The translations under genes and the position numbers were made by a program. A model generated the notes under the pieces. The model ran no database searches, was not told the origin of the DNA, and worked only from the letters and a program-made list of their open reading frames with translations. From contig JBFWKZ010000023.1 in assembly GCA_050252415.1 (NCBI GenBank), positions 1 to 23,096 of the forward strand: a DNA stretch of 23,096 nucleotides, written 5' to 3'. Positions 1-7,497 of this stretch are shown here, one piece after another (the first letter of the stretch is position 1; each line of letters begins with the position of its first letter). The stretch comes from Heteroscillospira sp050252415 (GTDB lineage: Bacteria; Bacillota; Clostridia; Oscillospirales; Oscillospiraceae).

Positions 1-1207
1 ATGATTGATATTTTCCCACAATGATACTCGAATTTTGTCCGCCAAAGCCCAGGGAATTGGACATTGCCGTATCGATCGATTTTCTGAGCGGCGTATTGGC
101 AATAATGTTGAGATCACATTCCTCATCAATGTCATTACAGTTGATATTGGCGGGGAGAACGCCCGTCTCAATCGCCTTGACGCATGCTATGATCTCAGTA
201 ATACCGCCGGCTCCCATCAAATGTCCGGTGGAGCTCTTGGTTGAGCTAACCGGTACATCATAGCCGCCGAAAGCCCTCTTTATCGCTTTTGTTTCGGCGA
301 TATCCCCCTTGATCGTCGATGTCCCATGGGCATTGAGATAGCCGATTTCTTCCGGTGACAAGCCGGCCTTTTCCAGCGCTGTTTTAATGCACTCGGCAAC
401 GCTGCCGCCGCTCGGGTCAGGGGCTACGGGATTAAACGCATCCGAGTTGCTGGCGCAGCCCATAAGCTCCGCCTTAACAGCCGCGCCGCGTCTTAAGGCA
501 TGCTCTTCTGTCTCAAGTACAATAGCGCCACCGCCTTCACCCATTACAAAACCGTCTCGTTTTTTGTCGAAAGGACAGCTTTCTCCGTTTCTGGACAACG
601 CTCCCGCTCTGCTGAGACTTTGAATAGTAAGCGGGCTGATCGCCGACTCGCCGCCCATGACGATAACGGCATCTGCCGCACCGGCCTCAAGAAGCAAGGC
701 CGACATCGTGACCGCATCGCCTCCGGAAGAGCAGGCCGTGCTGACGGTCAAACTTGGACCCTTTATCCCGTGGCTGATGGCAAACTGGGCCGCCGCAATA
801 TTGCCCATGATTTTCGGCAGAAACCTCGGCCCGACATTCTTGCCCTCGACGGCCAGTTCCTCCTGCGTTTTTCCAATAAGCGCAATCCCGCCCAGGGCGG
901 TACTCATGACGATGCCTGTGCGCTGAGGCTCTATCTCCATTTTGCTGTCCCTGAGCGCCTCCTCGGCGGCAATGTAGGCGAACTGCATGTATGTGTCGAG
1001 GTCGCTGGAGAGCCTTGACGAGAGATAGTCCTTTGGGTTAAAGTCTTTTATTTCCGCCGCGGCTTTTACCGGTATGTCGGTAACGTCAATTTTGGTAATT
1101 TCCCCGATGCCGCACTTTCCGGAAATGAGCCCGTTCCAATAGTTTGCAACCCCTATTCCAATAGGCGTTACCGCGCCCATCCCGGTAATGACGATTTTCT
1201 TTTTCAT
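1..1207 (-). CDS. fabF: Second beta-ketoacyl-ACP synthase (FabF-like KASII paralogue), 3' end cut by window edge
   Basis: Condensing enzyme of the thiolase fold that extends acyl-ACP with malonyl-ACP in the cytoplasm. 402 codons are visible without a stop, and the reading is already in the final strand (SLGFGGQNSS, then IIVGKYQS), so only a few residues should be missing. The catalytic triad is intact: Cys159 in STACSSGG, His294 in NAHGTST and His329 in STGHLMGAGG. The ATG overlaps the TGA of the upstream fabF as ATGA, with GGAGG 6 nt before it, so the two are translationally coupled. It differs from its neighbour at the nucleophile elbow (ACSSGG against ACASGS), after the first His (HGTSTIKGD) and at the C-terminal loop (GGQNSS against GGHNAC). 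It is therefore a diverged paralogue, not a recent duplication. Both KS copies keep Cys, so it is not a chain-length-factor-type inactive partner. Its chain-length or unsaturation specificity cannot be told from sequence. Confidence 0.88.
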   Translation of the reverse strand, partial: MKKKIVITGMGAVTPIGIGVANYWNGLISGKCGIGEITKIDVTDIPVKAAAEIKDFNPKDYLSSRLSSDLDTYMQFAYIAAEEALRDSKMEIEPQRTGIVMSTALGGIALIGKTQEELAVEGKNVGPRFLPKIMGNIAAAQFAISHGIKGPSLTVSTACSSGGDAVTMSALLLEAGAADAVIVMGGESAISPLTIQSLSRAGALSRNGESCPFDKKRDGFVMGEGGGAIVLETEEHALRRGAAVKAELMGCASNSDAFNPVAPDPSGGSVAECIKTALEKAGLSPEEIGYLNAHGTSTIKGDIAETKAIKRAFGGYDVPVSSTKSSTGHLMGAGGITEIIACVKAIETGVLPANINCNDIDEECDLNIIANTPLRKSIDTAMSNSLGFGGQNSSIIVGKYQS

Positions 1208-2445
1208 GCCCTGCCTCCGCCGATCTTTTTAAAGGCCAGGCAGGCATTGTGTCCGCCAAAGCCGAGCGACGTGGACAGCGCAATGTCGACTTTCGCCTTT
1301 TTTGCCTTAAGCGGAGCATAATCAAGGTCACACTCAGGATCCGGAACCGTAAGCCCGATCGTCGGCGGGATAATTTCTTCGTTCATTGCGAATATGGCGG
1401 CAATGGCCTCTGCTGCACCGGCAGCGCCAAGCATGTGTCCCGTCATGGATTTCGTGGAGCTGATAACGGCACGGCGCGCGCGGTCTTCACCGAGAGCTTT
1501 TTTGATCGCCAGTGTTTCCGCGCTGTCGTTCATCGGCGTGCCGGTGCCGTGCGCGTTGATGTAGATATTGTCCGTATCGGCGCCGGCTTCGGTCCAGGCG
1601 TCAAAAATGGCTCTGGCGCCGCCCTCGGCCTGTGGGTGCGGGGCCGTTATATGATAAGCGTCGCAGGTGGAACCGTATCCGCAGAGTTCGGCATAGATAT
1701 GCGCGCCCCTGGCTTTGGCATGTTCATATTCTTCAAGAATCAAGGCGCCCGCCCCCTCGCCCATAACAAATCCGCCGCGGCGGGCATCAAAGGGGAGCGA
1801 GGCCTCTAGTGGATTTTCAGCCTGTGAGAGCGCCTTCATATTGGCAAATCCGGCAAGGGCGATTTCATTGATGGCGGCTTCCGCGCCGCCTGCTATCATG
1901 GCATCGGCGTAACCGTGGCGTATCGCGCGAAGAGCCTCTCCGATGGCGCTGCTGCCGGAAGCGCAGGCCGTAACGGCGGGCATGGCCGCACCCTTGCATC
2001 CGAAGCGGATCGCGATCATCCCCGCTGCCATATTGGAAATCATCATGGGGATAAAATATGGTGAGACCCTTCTTGGGCCTTTATCAAGCAGCTTTTTATG
2101 CTCCGATACAAAGGTCTCGATGCCGCCGATACCGGTGCCGAAATAGACGCCGAACCGCTCAGGAGCGATCGTTCCCTGAACGCCGCTGTCCGCCATTGCC
2201 TGACAGGCTGCCGCCATAGCAAACTGCGTAAAACGATCGCTGTGCGATACGTCGCCCTTTTCCATATATTGAAGCGGGTCAAAATCCCGAACCTCGGCGG
2301 CAATCTTCACCTTATACTGCGCCGTATCGAATTTCGTTATCTCGCCGATACCGCATTTTCCATTTTTCAGGCTCTCCCAATAGGATGAAATATCGTTTCC
2401 AATCGGGGTTATGGCCCCCATTCCGGTCACAACAACTCGGTTCAT
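1204..2445 (-). CDS. fabF: Beta-ketoacyl-ACP synthase II (FabF)
   Basis: Elongating ketosynthase of type II fatty acid synthesis. It condenses malonyl-ACP with a growing acyl-ACP and releases CO2. The protein is 413 residues from the chosen start, the usual FabF length. The triad is Cys161 in VTACASGSS, His299 in NAHGTGTP and His337 in STKSMTGHML, with GFGG near the C-terminus. An in-frame extension of 14 residues upstream is open, but the ATG at 2445 begins MNRVVVTGMGA as in the family and has AAGGAG about 7 nt before it, so it is the start. It lies 4 nt after the thioesterase stop and overlaps the second ketosynthase by 4 nt. In many clostridial fab operons fabF sits in mid-operon beside fabG. 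Here it is near the end, after the acc genes. Confidence 0.95.
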   Translation of the reverse strand: MNRVVVTGMGAITPIGNDISSYWESLKNGKCGIGEITKFDTAQYKVKIAAEVRDFDPLQYMEKGDVSHSDRFTQFAMAAACQAMADSGVQGTIAPERFGVYFGTGIGGIETFVSEHKKLLDKGPRRVSPYFIPMMISNMAAGMIAIRFGCKGAAMPAVTACASGSSAIGEALRAIRHGYADAMIAGGAEAAINEIALAGFANMKALSQAENPLEASLPFDARRGGFVMGEGAGALILEEYEHAKARGAHIYAELCGYGSTCDAYHITAPHPQAEGGARAIFDAWTEAGADTDNIYINAHGTGTPMNDSAETLAIKKALGEDRARRAVISSTKSMTGHMLGAAGAAEAIAAIFAMNEEIIPPTIGLTVPDPECDLDYAPLKAKKAKVDIALSTSLGFGGHNACLAFKKIGGGRA

Positions 2446-2449
2446 AAAC

Positions 2450-2905
2450 TCACTCCTTAACTTTCTTAAGTTCCTGTTCGTCGGCAAATACAGGTATGAC
2501 TGTTTCGTATAAATCCGGACACCGCTTTTTTAAATTCAGCGGAAGTCTTGTGTGTTCGTCAATAAAACAGTGGCTGCTTTCTCCGGTTGCTGCCAGATTT
2601 TCACCATTTGCCGTATAAATTTTATAGCTGAAAACGGCCCGCAAACCATTGAAAAACGTTGGCGTTGTCCATACCACAACTTCCTCGTCAAATCGGATCG
2701 AATAGTGATATTTGCACTGCACATCCGTAACCGGCATTAGAATACCGCCGTTTTCCATCTCTTCATAGTTGAGGCCGGACTGCTTTAAATAGTCCAGCCG
2801 GGCTTCCTCAAACCAGCGTATATAGTTTGAGTGATGGACGATTCCCATCTTATCCGTCTCATAATAATTTGCGCGCCTGATATATGGCGCGGCTGAAAAT
2901 GCCAT
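2450..2905 (-). CDS. Hot-dog fold acyl thioesterase (4HBT / YbgC-like)
   Basis: Predicted cytoplasmic acyl-CoA or acyl-ACP thioesterase of 151 residues, a single hot-dog domain. The family signature ANYYETDKMGIVHHSNYIRW spans about residues 12-31, with the catalytic Asp18 followed by His24-His25, as in 4-hydroxybenzoyl-CoA thioesterase and YbgC relatives. A TTG at 2920 extends the frame by five residues, but GGAGG at 2914-2918 stands 8 nt before the ATG at 2905, which I take as the start. The gene sits 4 nt after accA and 4 nt before fabF, so it is made together with the fatty-acid enzymes. That placement suggests it trims or releases chains from ACP, or removes mis-charged acyl groups. The substrate is inference. 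Its presence inside an acc-fab operon is unusual (see findings). Confidence 0.85.
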   Translation of the reverse strand: MAFSAAPYIRRANYYETDKMGIVHHSNYIRWFEEARLDYLKQSGLNYEEMENGGILMPVTDVQCKYHYSIRFDEEVVVWTTPTFFNGLRAVFSYKIYTANGENLAATGESSHCFIDEHTRLPLNLKKRCPDLYETVIPVFADEQELKKVKE

Positions 2906-2909
2906 AACT

Positions 2910-3707
2910 CTAGCCTCCAATGAGATTTGCCGTGCCGAGCGCTCGAAAACGCCTGTATCGGCTCTCCGTCAGCTCACCGGCCGGAACATTTGACAGCTCG
3001 CGTATCTGAAAATCCAACGCGGATTTCAGCGTGGTATAAAACGGCTCCCTGCCCAAATCCTTTTCGGGGATACTGCGTTCAATCACCTTGAGCCGCAGCG
3101 CATCCTGTGCCGTAAGCTTCAGGCTCTCGGCGGCGTCGGCTGAACGCGAGGCATCTTTCCAGAGAATGCTGGCACACCCCTCGGGCGAGATTACGGCATA
3201 GATCGCGTTTTCCAGCATCCAGACCTTATCCGCTACCGAGAGAGCCAGTGCACCGCCGCTGCCGCCCTCACCGATGAGTATGGAAAGTATCGGCGTTTTG
3301 AGTGCCATCATTTCCATGAGGTTTTCGGCAATTGCCTGCCCCTGGCCGCGTTCTTCCGCTTCAATCCCGCAGCAGGCGCCGGACGTGTCCACAAAGCAAA
3401 TTACCGGGCGGGAAAATTTTTCCGCCTGCTTCATGAGCCGCAGGGCTTTTCGGTAACCTTCCGGGTTCGGCGCGCCGAAATTGCGCATCATGCGCTCCCT
3501 GGCGTTATGGCCCTTTTCGATGGCAATAACCGTGACCGGTCTTTTTCCAAGGCAGGCAAGTCCTCCCACAATGGCGGGATCATCCGCGAACCGTCTGTCA
3601 CCGTGCATTTCAATAAAATCCGTAAAGATATTTTCAATATAGTCTTTTCCGGTAGGGCGGTTATTTGAACGGGCGATTTTGACCTTGTCGAATGCGCTAT
3701 CCGGCAT
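2910..3707 (-). CDS. accA: Acetyl-CoA carboxylase carboxyltransferase, alpha subunit
   Basis: Forms the carboxyltransferase with AccD and moves CO2 from carboxybiotin on AccB to acetyl-CoA, giving malonyl-CoA. The crotonase-fold core is clear: IENIFTDFIEMHGDRRFADD, an EAEERGQGQAIAENL helix, the oxyanion-hole run IGEGGSGGALAL and the strand ISPEGCASILWKD. At 265 residues it lacks much of the N-terminal helical part of the 319-residue E. coli protein. Short forms like this are common in clostridia. The ATG at 3707 is chosen because GGAGG lies 8 nt upstream, whereas the GTG at 3716 abuts that site. It overlaps the end of accD by 11 nt. The loop usually read as DTPGA is DTSGACCG here, a mild departure. 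Confidence 0.94.
   Translation of the reverse strand: MPDSAFDKVKIARSNNRPTGKDYIENIFTDFIEMHGDRRFADDPAIVGGLACLGKRPVTVIAIEKGHNARERMMRNFGAPNPEGYRKALRLMKQAEKFSRPVICFVDTSGACCGIEAEERGQGQAIAENLMEMMALKTPILSILIGEGGSGGALALSVADKVWMLENAIYAVISPEGCASILWKDASRSADAAESLKLTAQDALRLKVIERSIPEKDLGREPFYTTLKSALDFQIRELSNVPAGELTESRYRRFRALGTANLIGG
2914..2918 (-). promoter_or_regulatory. Ribosome binding site that sets the thioesterase start
   Basis: GGAGG lies in the last codons of accA, 8 nt before the ATG at 2905. It rules out the TTG at 2920, which has no site of its own. Confidence 0.8.
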
Positions 3708-4569
3708 ATTTATCACCTCCGGAATGCATTTTTATAAGCCGTGATATCGTCTGCCTCTGCCTGTTTCTCGGCACAATGGCGTCGACAAACCCATGCGCCA
3801 GCAGGAATTCGGCGGTTTGAAAGCCCTGCGGCAGTTTTTTCCGCGTTGTCTGCTCAATAACCCGCGCCCCGGCAAAGCCGACCGTTGCTTTTGGCTCGGC
3901 CAGAATAATGTCGCCTTCCATCGCAAAGCTCGCCGTCACGCCGCCGGTCGTCGGGTCTGTGAGAACCGTAATATACAAAAGTCCCGCTTCACTATGGCGC
4001 TTCACGGCGCCGCTTGTTTTGGCCATCTGCATCAGTGATACGATTCCTTCCTGCATTCTGGCTCCGCCGGAAACCGTAAAACCGACGACCGGCATTTTGT
4101 GCTCAGTTGCATATTCAAACAGCCGCGTAATCTTCTCGCCGACGGCCGTCCCCATACTCCCCATCATGAAATATGGCTCCATGACGAAAAGGCAGCAGCT
4201 TTGCCCGCCGATTGCCGCCGTTCCACAGATCACGGCTTCCACTTCGCCCGACGTATCCCGGGTCAGCGCCAGCTTTTTCGTATAACCCGGAAACTGCAGG
4301 AAGTTCTCAGACTGAAGATCCGCATAGAATTCCGTAAAGCTGTCTGCATCGGCAATCGCGCTTATACGCTGTCTTGAGTTCATTCGAAAGGGGTATCCGC
4401 AGCTTGGACAACAAATATCGTTTGCCCAGATTTGACTCAGCGGAACCTGCTTATGGCAATTTGGGCAGGCCTTCGACGGCTCATTTTCATCCGTGGCAAT
4501 CGGCACGCTCCGTCTTCCGCCCCTTTCCAGTTCGTTTTTCGGCTTATGCAAAAACTTAATAAACGGCAA
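3697..4569 (-). CDS. accD: Acetyl-CoA carboxylase carboxyltransferase, beta subunit
   Basis: Partner of AccA in the carboxyltransferase. 290 residues. The N-terminal four-Cys zinc ribbon is visible as Cys35-Cys38 (CPNC) and Cys54-Cys57 (CPSCGYPFR), followed by the crotonase-fold domain with VSGGARMQEG, LTDPTTGGVTASFAM and VGFAGARVIEQT. The start codon is TTG. No ATG lies before the zinc ribbon, and a GAGGTGGG purine run stands about 5 nt upstream of the TTG, so the non-standard start seems right. It follows accC by 9 nt and overlaps accA by 11 nt, as expected for two subunits made in equal amounts. Confidence 0.94.
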   Translation of the reverse strand: MPFIKFLHKPKNELERGGRRSVPIATDENEPSKACPNCHKQVPLSQIWANDICCPSCGYPFRMNSRQRISAIADADSFTEFYADLQSENFLQFPGYTKKLALTRDTSGEVEAVICGTAAIGGQSCCLFVMEPYFMMGSMGTAVGEKITRLFEYATEHKMPVVGFTVSGGARMQEGIVSLMQMAKTSGAVKRHSEAGLLYITVLTDPTTGGVTASFAMEGDIILAEPKATVGFAGARVIEQTTRKKLPQGFQTAEFLLAHGFVDAIVPRNRQRQTISRLIKMHSGGDKYAG

Positions 4570-4578
4570 GTTCCCACC

Positions 4579-5883
4579 TCACTTATTAAAGAAATCGAGG
4601 TTATATTTTCCACTCATGAAATCATCGCTGCCGACGATTTCGATCTGTTCCTCAATGTTATTGGGGACACCGTCAATCACGAGCTCGCAAAGCGCCGCTT
4701 TCATCTTCCGGAGCGCTTCCTCCCGCGAACCGGCATAGATAATGAGCTTGCCAAGAAGCGGGTCATAATACGGCGTAACCTGCGCCCCGGCGGTAAGATA
4801 GGTGTCAAACCGCACAAACGGGCCTCCGGCAATATGCAGAAACTCAACTTTTCCGGGCGCCCGAGCATTTATGCGGCACTCTATTGATGACCCTCTGAGA
4901 TCAATATCCTCCTGCGAAAAGTCCAGCTCGACGCCGGAGGAAACGCGTATCTGCCATTTCACCAAATCTCTGCCTGTCAGCGACTCGGTTACCGTGTGCT
5001 CAACCTGCAGGCGGACGTTTATTTCCATAAAATAAAAATTTCCATCCCGGTCATAGAGAAATTCCAATGTGCCGACGCCGGTATAGCCGATTTGTTTCAC
5101 AGCATGGATAACTTTTCCAAATATGTCCGCCCTCTGCTTTTCGTTTATAGCGGGCGAGGGGGATTCTTCAATGAGCTTTTGATTTTTTCTCTGAATGGAG
5201 CAATCACGCTCGCCAAGACAGACGACGTTCCCGATTTCATCCGCAAGAATCTGAATCTCGATATGTCTTGCCGGATGGACGTATTTTTCCATATAGACGG
5301 CGTTGTCGCCAAACGCGGCCGCTCCCTCTGCGCGTGCGGCCAAAAAAGCCGGCGCCATTTCCTCTTTTGCAGAGACAAGCCGGATTCCGCGGCCGCCGCC
5401 GCCGGAACGGGCTTTCAACATGACGGGATAGCCGATCTTTTCAGCCGCCACTGCCGCTTCGCCCGCCGTCTCCAGTATCCCGGAGCCCGGTATTGTGGGA
5501 AGTCCGGCTTCCGCCATGACCCGTTTTACCTCGGCCTTGTCGCTGAGCGCCTTCATGCTTTCAACAGAAGGACCGATAAAGGCCACATTATTTTTTCGGC
5601 AAAGCTCTGCAAAACCGGCATTTTCAGACAAAAATCCGTATCCGGGGTGTATCGCCTGCGCTCCGGAAACCAAGGCGGCGCTGATGATACGGGACTCATT
5701 CAGATAGCTGTCCGCGGCTTCGGCCTTTCCGATACAAACGCTTTCATCGGCAAGGGCCACGTGCAGGGATTCCGCATCGACTTCAGAATAAACCGCAACC
5801 GTGTTTATCCCCATTTCCTTGCATGCGCGTATGATGCGGACGGCAATTTCTCCCCGGTTAGCGATGAGTATCTTTGAATACAC
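4579..5883 (-). CDS. accC: Acetyl-CoA carboxylase, biotin carboxylase subunit
   Basis: ATP-grasp enzyme that carboxylates the biotin on AccB. 434 residues from a GTG start reading VYSKILIANRGEIAVR. The open frame runs 83 codons further upstream, but that part overlaps fabZ and has no family likeness. GGGAG lies 7 nt before the GTG. Key residues by analogy with E. coli AccC are present: Lys157 and the Gly loop 161-166, His207 (RHIEIQ), Lys236 (RKNQK), Glu287, Asn289, Arg291 and Glu295 (EINVRLQVEH). Two points stand out. The usual RRHQK has become RKNQK. About ten residues that normally follow CRINAEDP are absent, the chain running CRINARAPGKVEF at 336-348, which explains the short length. It begins 2 nt after fabZ. 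Confidence 0.94.
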   Translation of the reverse strand: MYSKILIANRGEIAVRIIRACKEMGINTVAVYSEVDAESLHVALADESVCIGKAEAADSYLNESRIISAALVSGAQAIHPGYGFLSENAGFAELCRKNNVAFIGPSVESMKALSDKAEVKRVMAEAGLPTIPGSGILETAGEAAVAAEKIGYPVMLKARSGGGGRGIRLVSAKEEMAPAFLAARAEGAAAFGDNAVYMEKYVHPARHIEIQILADEIGNVVCLGERDCSIQRKNQKLIEESPSPAINEKQRADIFGKVIHAVKQIGYTGVGTLEFLYDRDGNFYFMEINVRLQVEHTVTESLTGRDLVKWQIRVSSGVELDFSQEDIDLRGSSIECRINARAPGKVEFLHIAGGPFVRFDTYLTAGAQVTPYYDPLLGKLIIYAGSREEALRKMKAALCELVIDGVPNNIEEQIEIVGSDDFMSGKYNLDFFNK

Positions 5884-5885
5884 GT

Positions 5886-6302
5886 CTATTCTCCCAAAAC
5901 GGCAAATGAAAACTCGGCCTTTACACAGAGCTTTCCGTTGACCGTTCCCTCGCCCTCGCCATAATAAAAGGGCGGTTTCGCCCGGGTTATTTTGCACGCC
6001 GTCACAAACGTATCTCCCGGGCGCACAGGTGATTTGAAGCGTACATTGTTCAGCCCCGTGTACATTGGGGTCACCTTTCCCGACATTTTGTCGGTCAAAA
6101 GAATACATGCGGATTGCGCGAGGATCTCGCACAAAATTACGCCCGGAACCACCGGATTACCCGGAAAATGTCCTTTCAAGAACCACTCGTCCCCGCGCAC
6201 ATGGTATTTTCCGCAGGCCAAATCCTCGGCTTTTTCCACCTCGTCGAGCAATAGCATATTGTCCCGGTGAGGCAAAATTTTCATGATTTCATTTTGGTTC
6301 AT
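5886..6302 (-). CDS. fabZ: 3-hydroxyacyl-ACP dehydratase FabZ
   Basis: Removes water from (3R)-hydroxyacyl-ACP to give trans-2-enoyl-ACP. Hot-dog fold, 138 residues. The catalytic His45 lies in LKGHFPGNPVVPGV and the catalytic Glu59 in ILCEILAQSA. The N-terminal ILPHRDNMLLLDEV is typical of the family. A TTG at 6308 would add two residues, but AAGGA lies about 6 nt before the ATG at 6302. It begins 2 nt after the accB stop and ends 2 nt before accC, so it is wedged between two carboxylase subunits, an arrangement common in Firmicutes. No FabA-type isomerase features are evident, so how unsaturated fatty acids are made is not shown by this gene. Confidence 0.95.
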   Translation of the reverse strand: MNQNEIMKILPHRDNMLLLDEVEKAEDLACGKYHVRGDEWFLKGHFPGNPVVPGVILCEILAQSACILLTDKMSGKVTPMYTGLNNVRFKSPVRPGDTFVTACKITRAKPPFYYGEGEGTVNGKLCVKAEFSFAVLGE

Positions 6303-6304
6303 AA

Positions 6305-6721
6305 TCAATCCTTTTTTAACTTGAACAGTACCTGGCCAAAATCTACCGGCTGATTATTGCCGACACAAACTTCGGCAACAACCCCGTCCTGCTCGGCGGT
6401 AATTTCATTCATAAGCTTCATGGCTTCAATAATGCAGAGTACATCTCCCTTACGGACGGTGTCTCCGACACTTACAAACGGAACCGCGTCCTCCGCCGGA
6501 GCACAGTAAAACACTCCGACCATAGGTGAACAGATCGTGATTAAATCCTCGGCAGGCGTCTCAGAAATACCAAAACTCGGCGTGACTTCAGGCGGCATTT
6601 CGGCCCGCCCCGCCCCGTTTTTTTCAAGGCGCAGCACGCTGCCGTTTTCGCTTATCTCAAGCGCGGATAGCTCCAGCTCATGAAGAAGCTTCGCATACAT
6701 CCGGATCTTGCTCTCTTCCAT
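6305..6721 (-). CDS. accB: Biotin carboxyl carrier protein of acetyl-CoA carboxylase
   Basis: Carries biotin between AccC and the AccAD carboxyltransferase. 138 residues: an N-terminal helical segment to about 35, a loosely conserved linker, and a biotinyl domain from about 62 (ICSPMVGVFY) to the end. The biotin-attachment lysine is Lys102 in IEAMKLMNE. An in-frame ATG lies 15 nt further upstream at 6736, but AAGGA sits 7 nt before the ATG at 6721, so I take the latter. It follows fabG after a 38-nt gap, the largest inside this operon. The linker is shorter and less Pro/Ala-rich than in E. coli AccB. Confidence 0.94.
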   Translation of the reverse strand: MEESKIRMYAKLLHELELSALEISENGSVLRLEKNGAGRAEMPPEVTPSFGISETPAEDLITICSPMVGVFYCAPAEDAVPFVSVGDTVRKGDVLCIIEAMKLMNEITAEQDGVVAEVCVGNNQPVDFGQVLFKLKKD

Positions 6722-6759
6722 AGCATTTTCCTTCATATTTTAATCATTACTTGCCTCGG

Positions 6760-7497
6760 CTACATGGCAAGTCCGCCGTCTACGCGGAAAACCTCGCCCG
6801 TGATGTAGTCCGAGCCACTGCCGGCCAGAAACGCCGCCATTTCAGCTATGTCTTGCACGGAACCCATGCGCTTTAGCGGTATGCTTGCGACAAAAAGATT
6901 CGTCTCGTCAAATGCCTTCGTCATATCAGTCTGAATAAATCCCGGCGCGATCGCATTGCTGGTAATATTCTTTCCGGCCAGCTCTCGGGCAACGGATTTG
7001 CTGAGGCCGATGAGGCCCGCCTTAGAGGCGGCGTAGTTGGCCTGCCCCGGATTGCCGATAAGTCCGGCGATCGAGCTGATATTGATGATCTTGCCGCCCT
7101 TATTTCGAATGAAAATCGGGGTGCAGTGCCGGATCATGTTAAATGCCCCTTTAAGGTTGACATCAATGACATCGTCAAAATCCGATTCTTTCATGATGGA
7201 AACCAATTTATCACGGGTGATGCCGGCGTTATTCACCAGGATATCTATCGTCGAAAAATCCGCCTTTATGGCGGCGACGGCCGCCTTAGTTTCGGCAAAG
7301 TCCGCAACGTTGCAGCGGTAGGAACTCGCCTTAACGCCATACTTTTCACCGCATGTCAGACAGACCCTGTCCGCCGCTTCGCTGTTGCCGGAGTAAATGA
7401 CGGCAATATCAGCGCCGAGAGACGCAAATTTTTCTGCAATCGCGGCTCCAATCCCTCTCGACCCGCCGGTGATCACGGCTGTTTTACCTTTCAGCAT
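6760..7497 (-). CDS. fabG: 3-oxoacyl-ACP reductase FabG
   Basis: NADPH-dependent reductase that converts 3-oxoacyl-ACP to (3R)-hydroxyacyl-ACP. Short-chain dehydrogenase fold, 245 residues. The cofactor motif TGGSRGIG is at 10-17, NNAG at 89-92, and the catalytic set is Asn114, Ser142, Tyr155 and Lys159 (YAASK). The C-terminal GEVFRVDGGLAM is the FabG ending. The ATG at 7497 overlaps the fabD stop by 7 nt, with AGGGG upstream inside fabD, so translation is probably coupled. Operon position and full length make a housekeeping FabG far more likely than another dehydrogenase. Confidence 0.96.
   Translation of the reverse strand: MLKGKTAVITGGSRGIGAAIAEKFASLGADIAVIYSGNSEAADRVCLTCGEKYGVKASSYRCNVADFAETKAAVAAIKADFSTIDILVNNAGITRDKLVSIMKESDFDDVIDVNLKGAFNMIRHCTPIFIRNKGGKIINISSIAGLIGNPGQANYAASKAGLIGLSKSVARELAGKNITSNAIAPGFIQTDMTKAFDETNLFVASIPLKRMGSVQDIAEMAAFLAGSGSDYITGEVFRVDGGLAM

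Noticed and set aside
4996..5877. 293-codon plus frame
   Set aside because: Mirror frame of accC. High-GC third positions keep it open, and it has no motif or ribosome site.
5884..6132. 83-residue N-terminal extension of AccC
   Set aside because: It is out-of-frame fabZ sequence. The GTG at 5883 has a ribosome site and gives the conserved KILIANRGE N-terminus.
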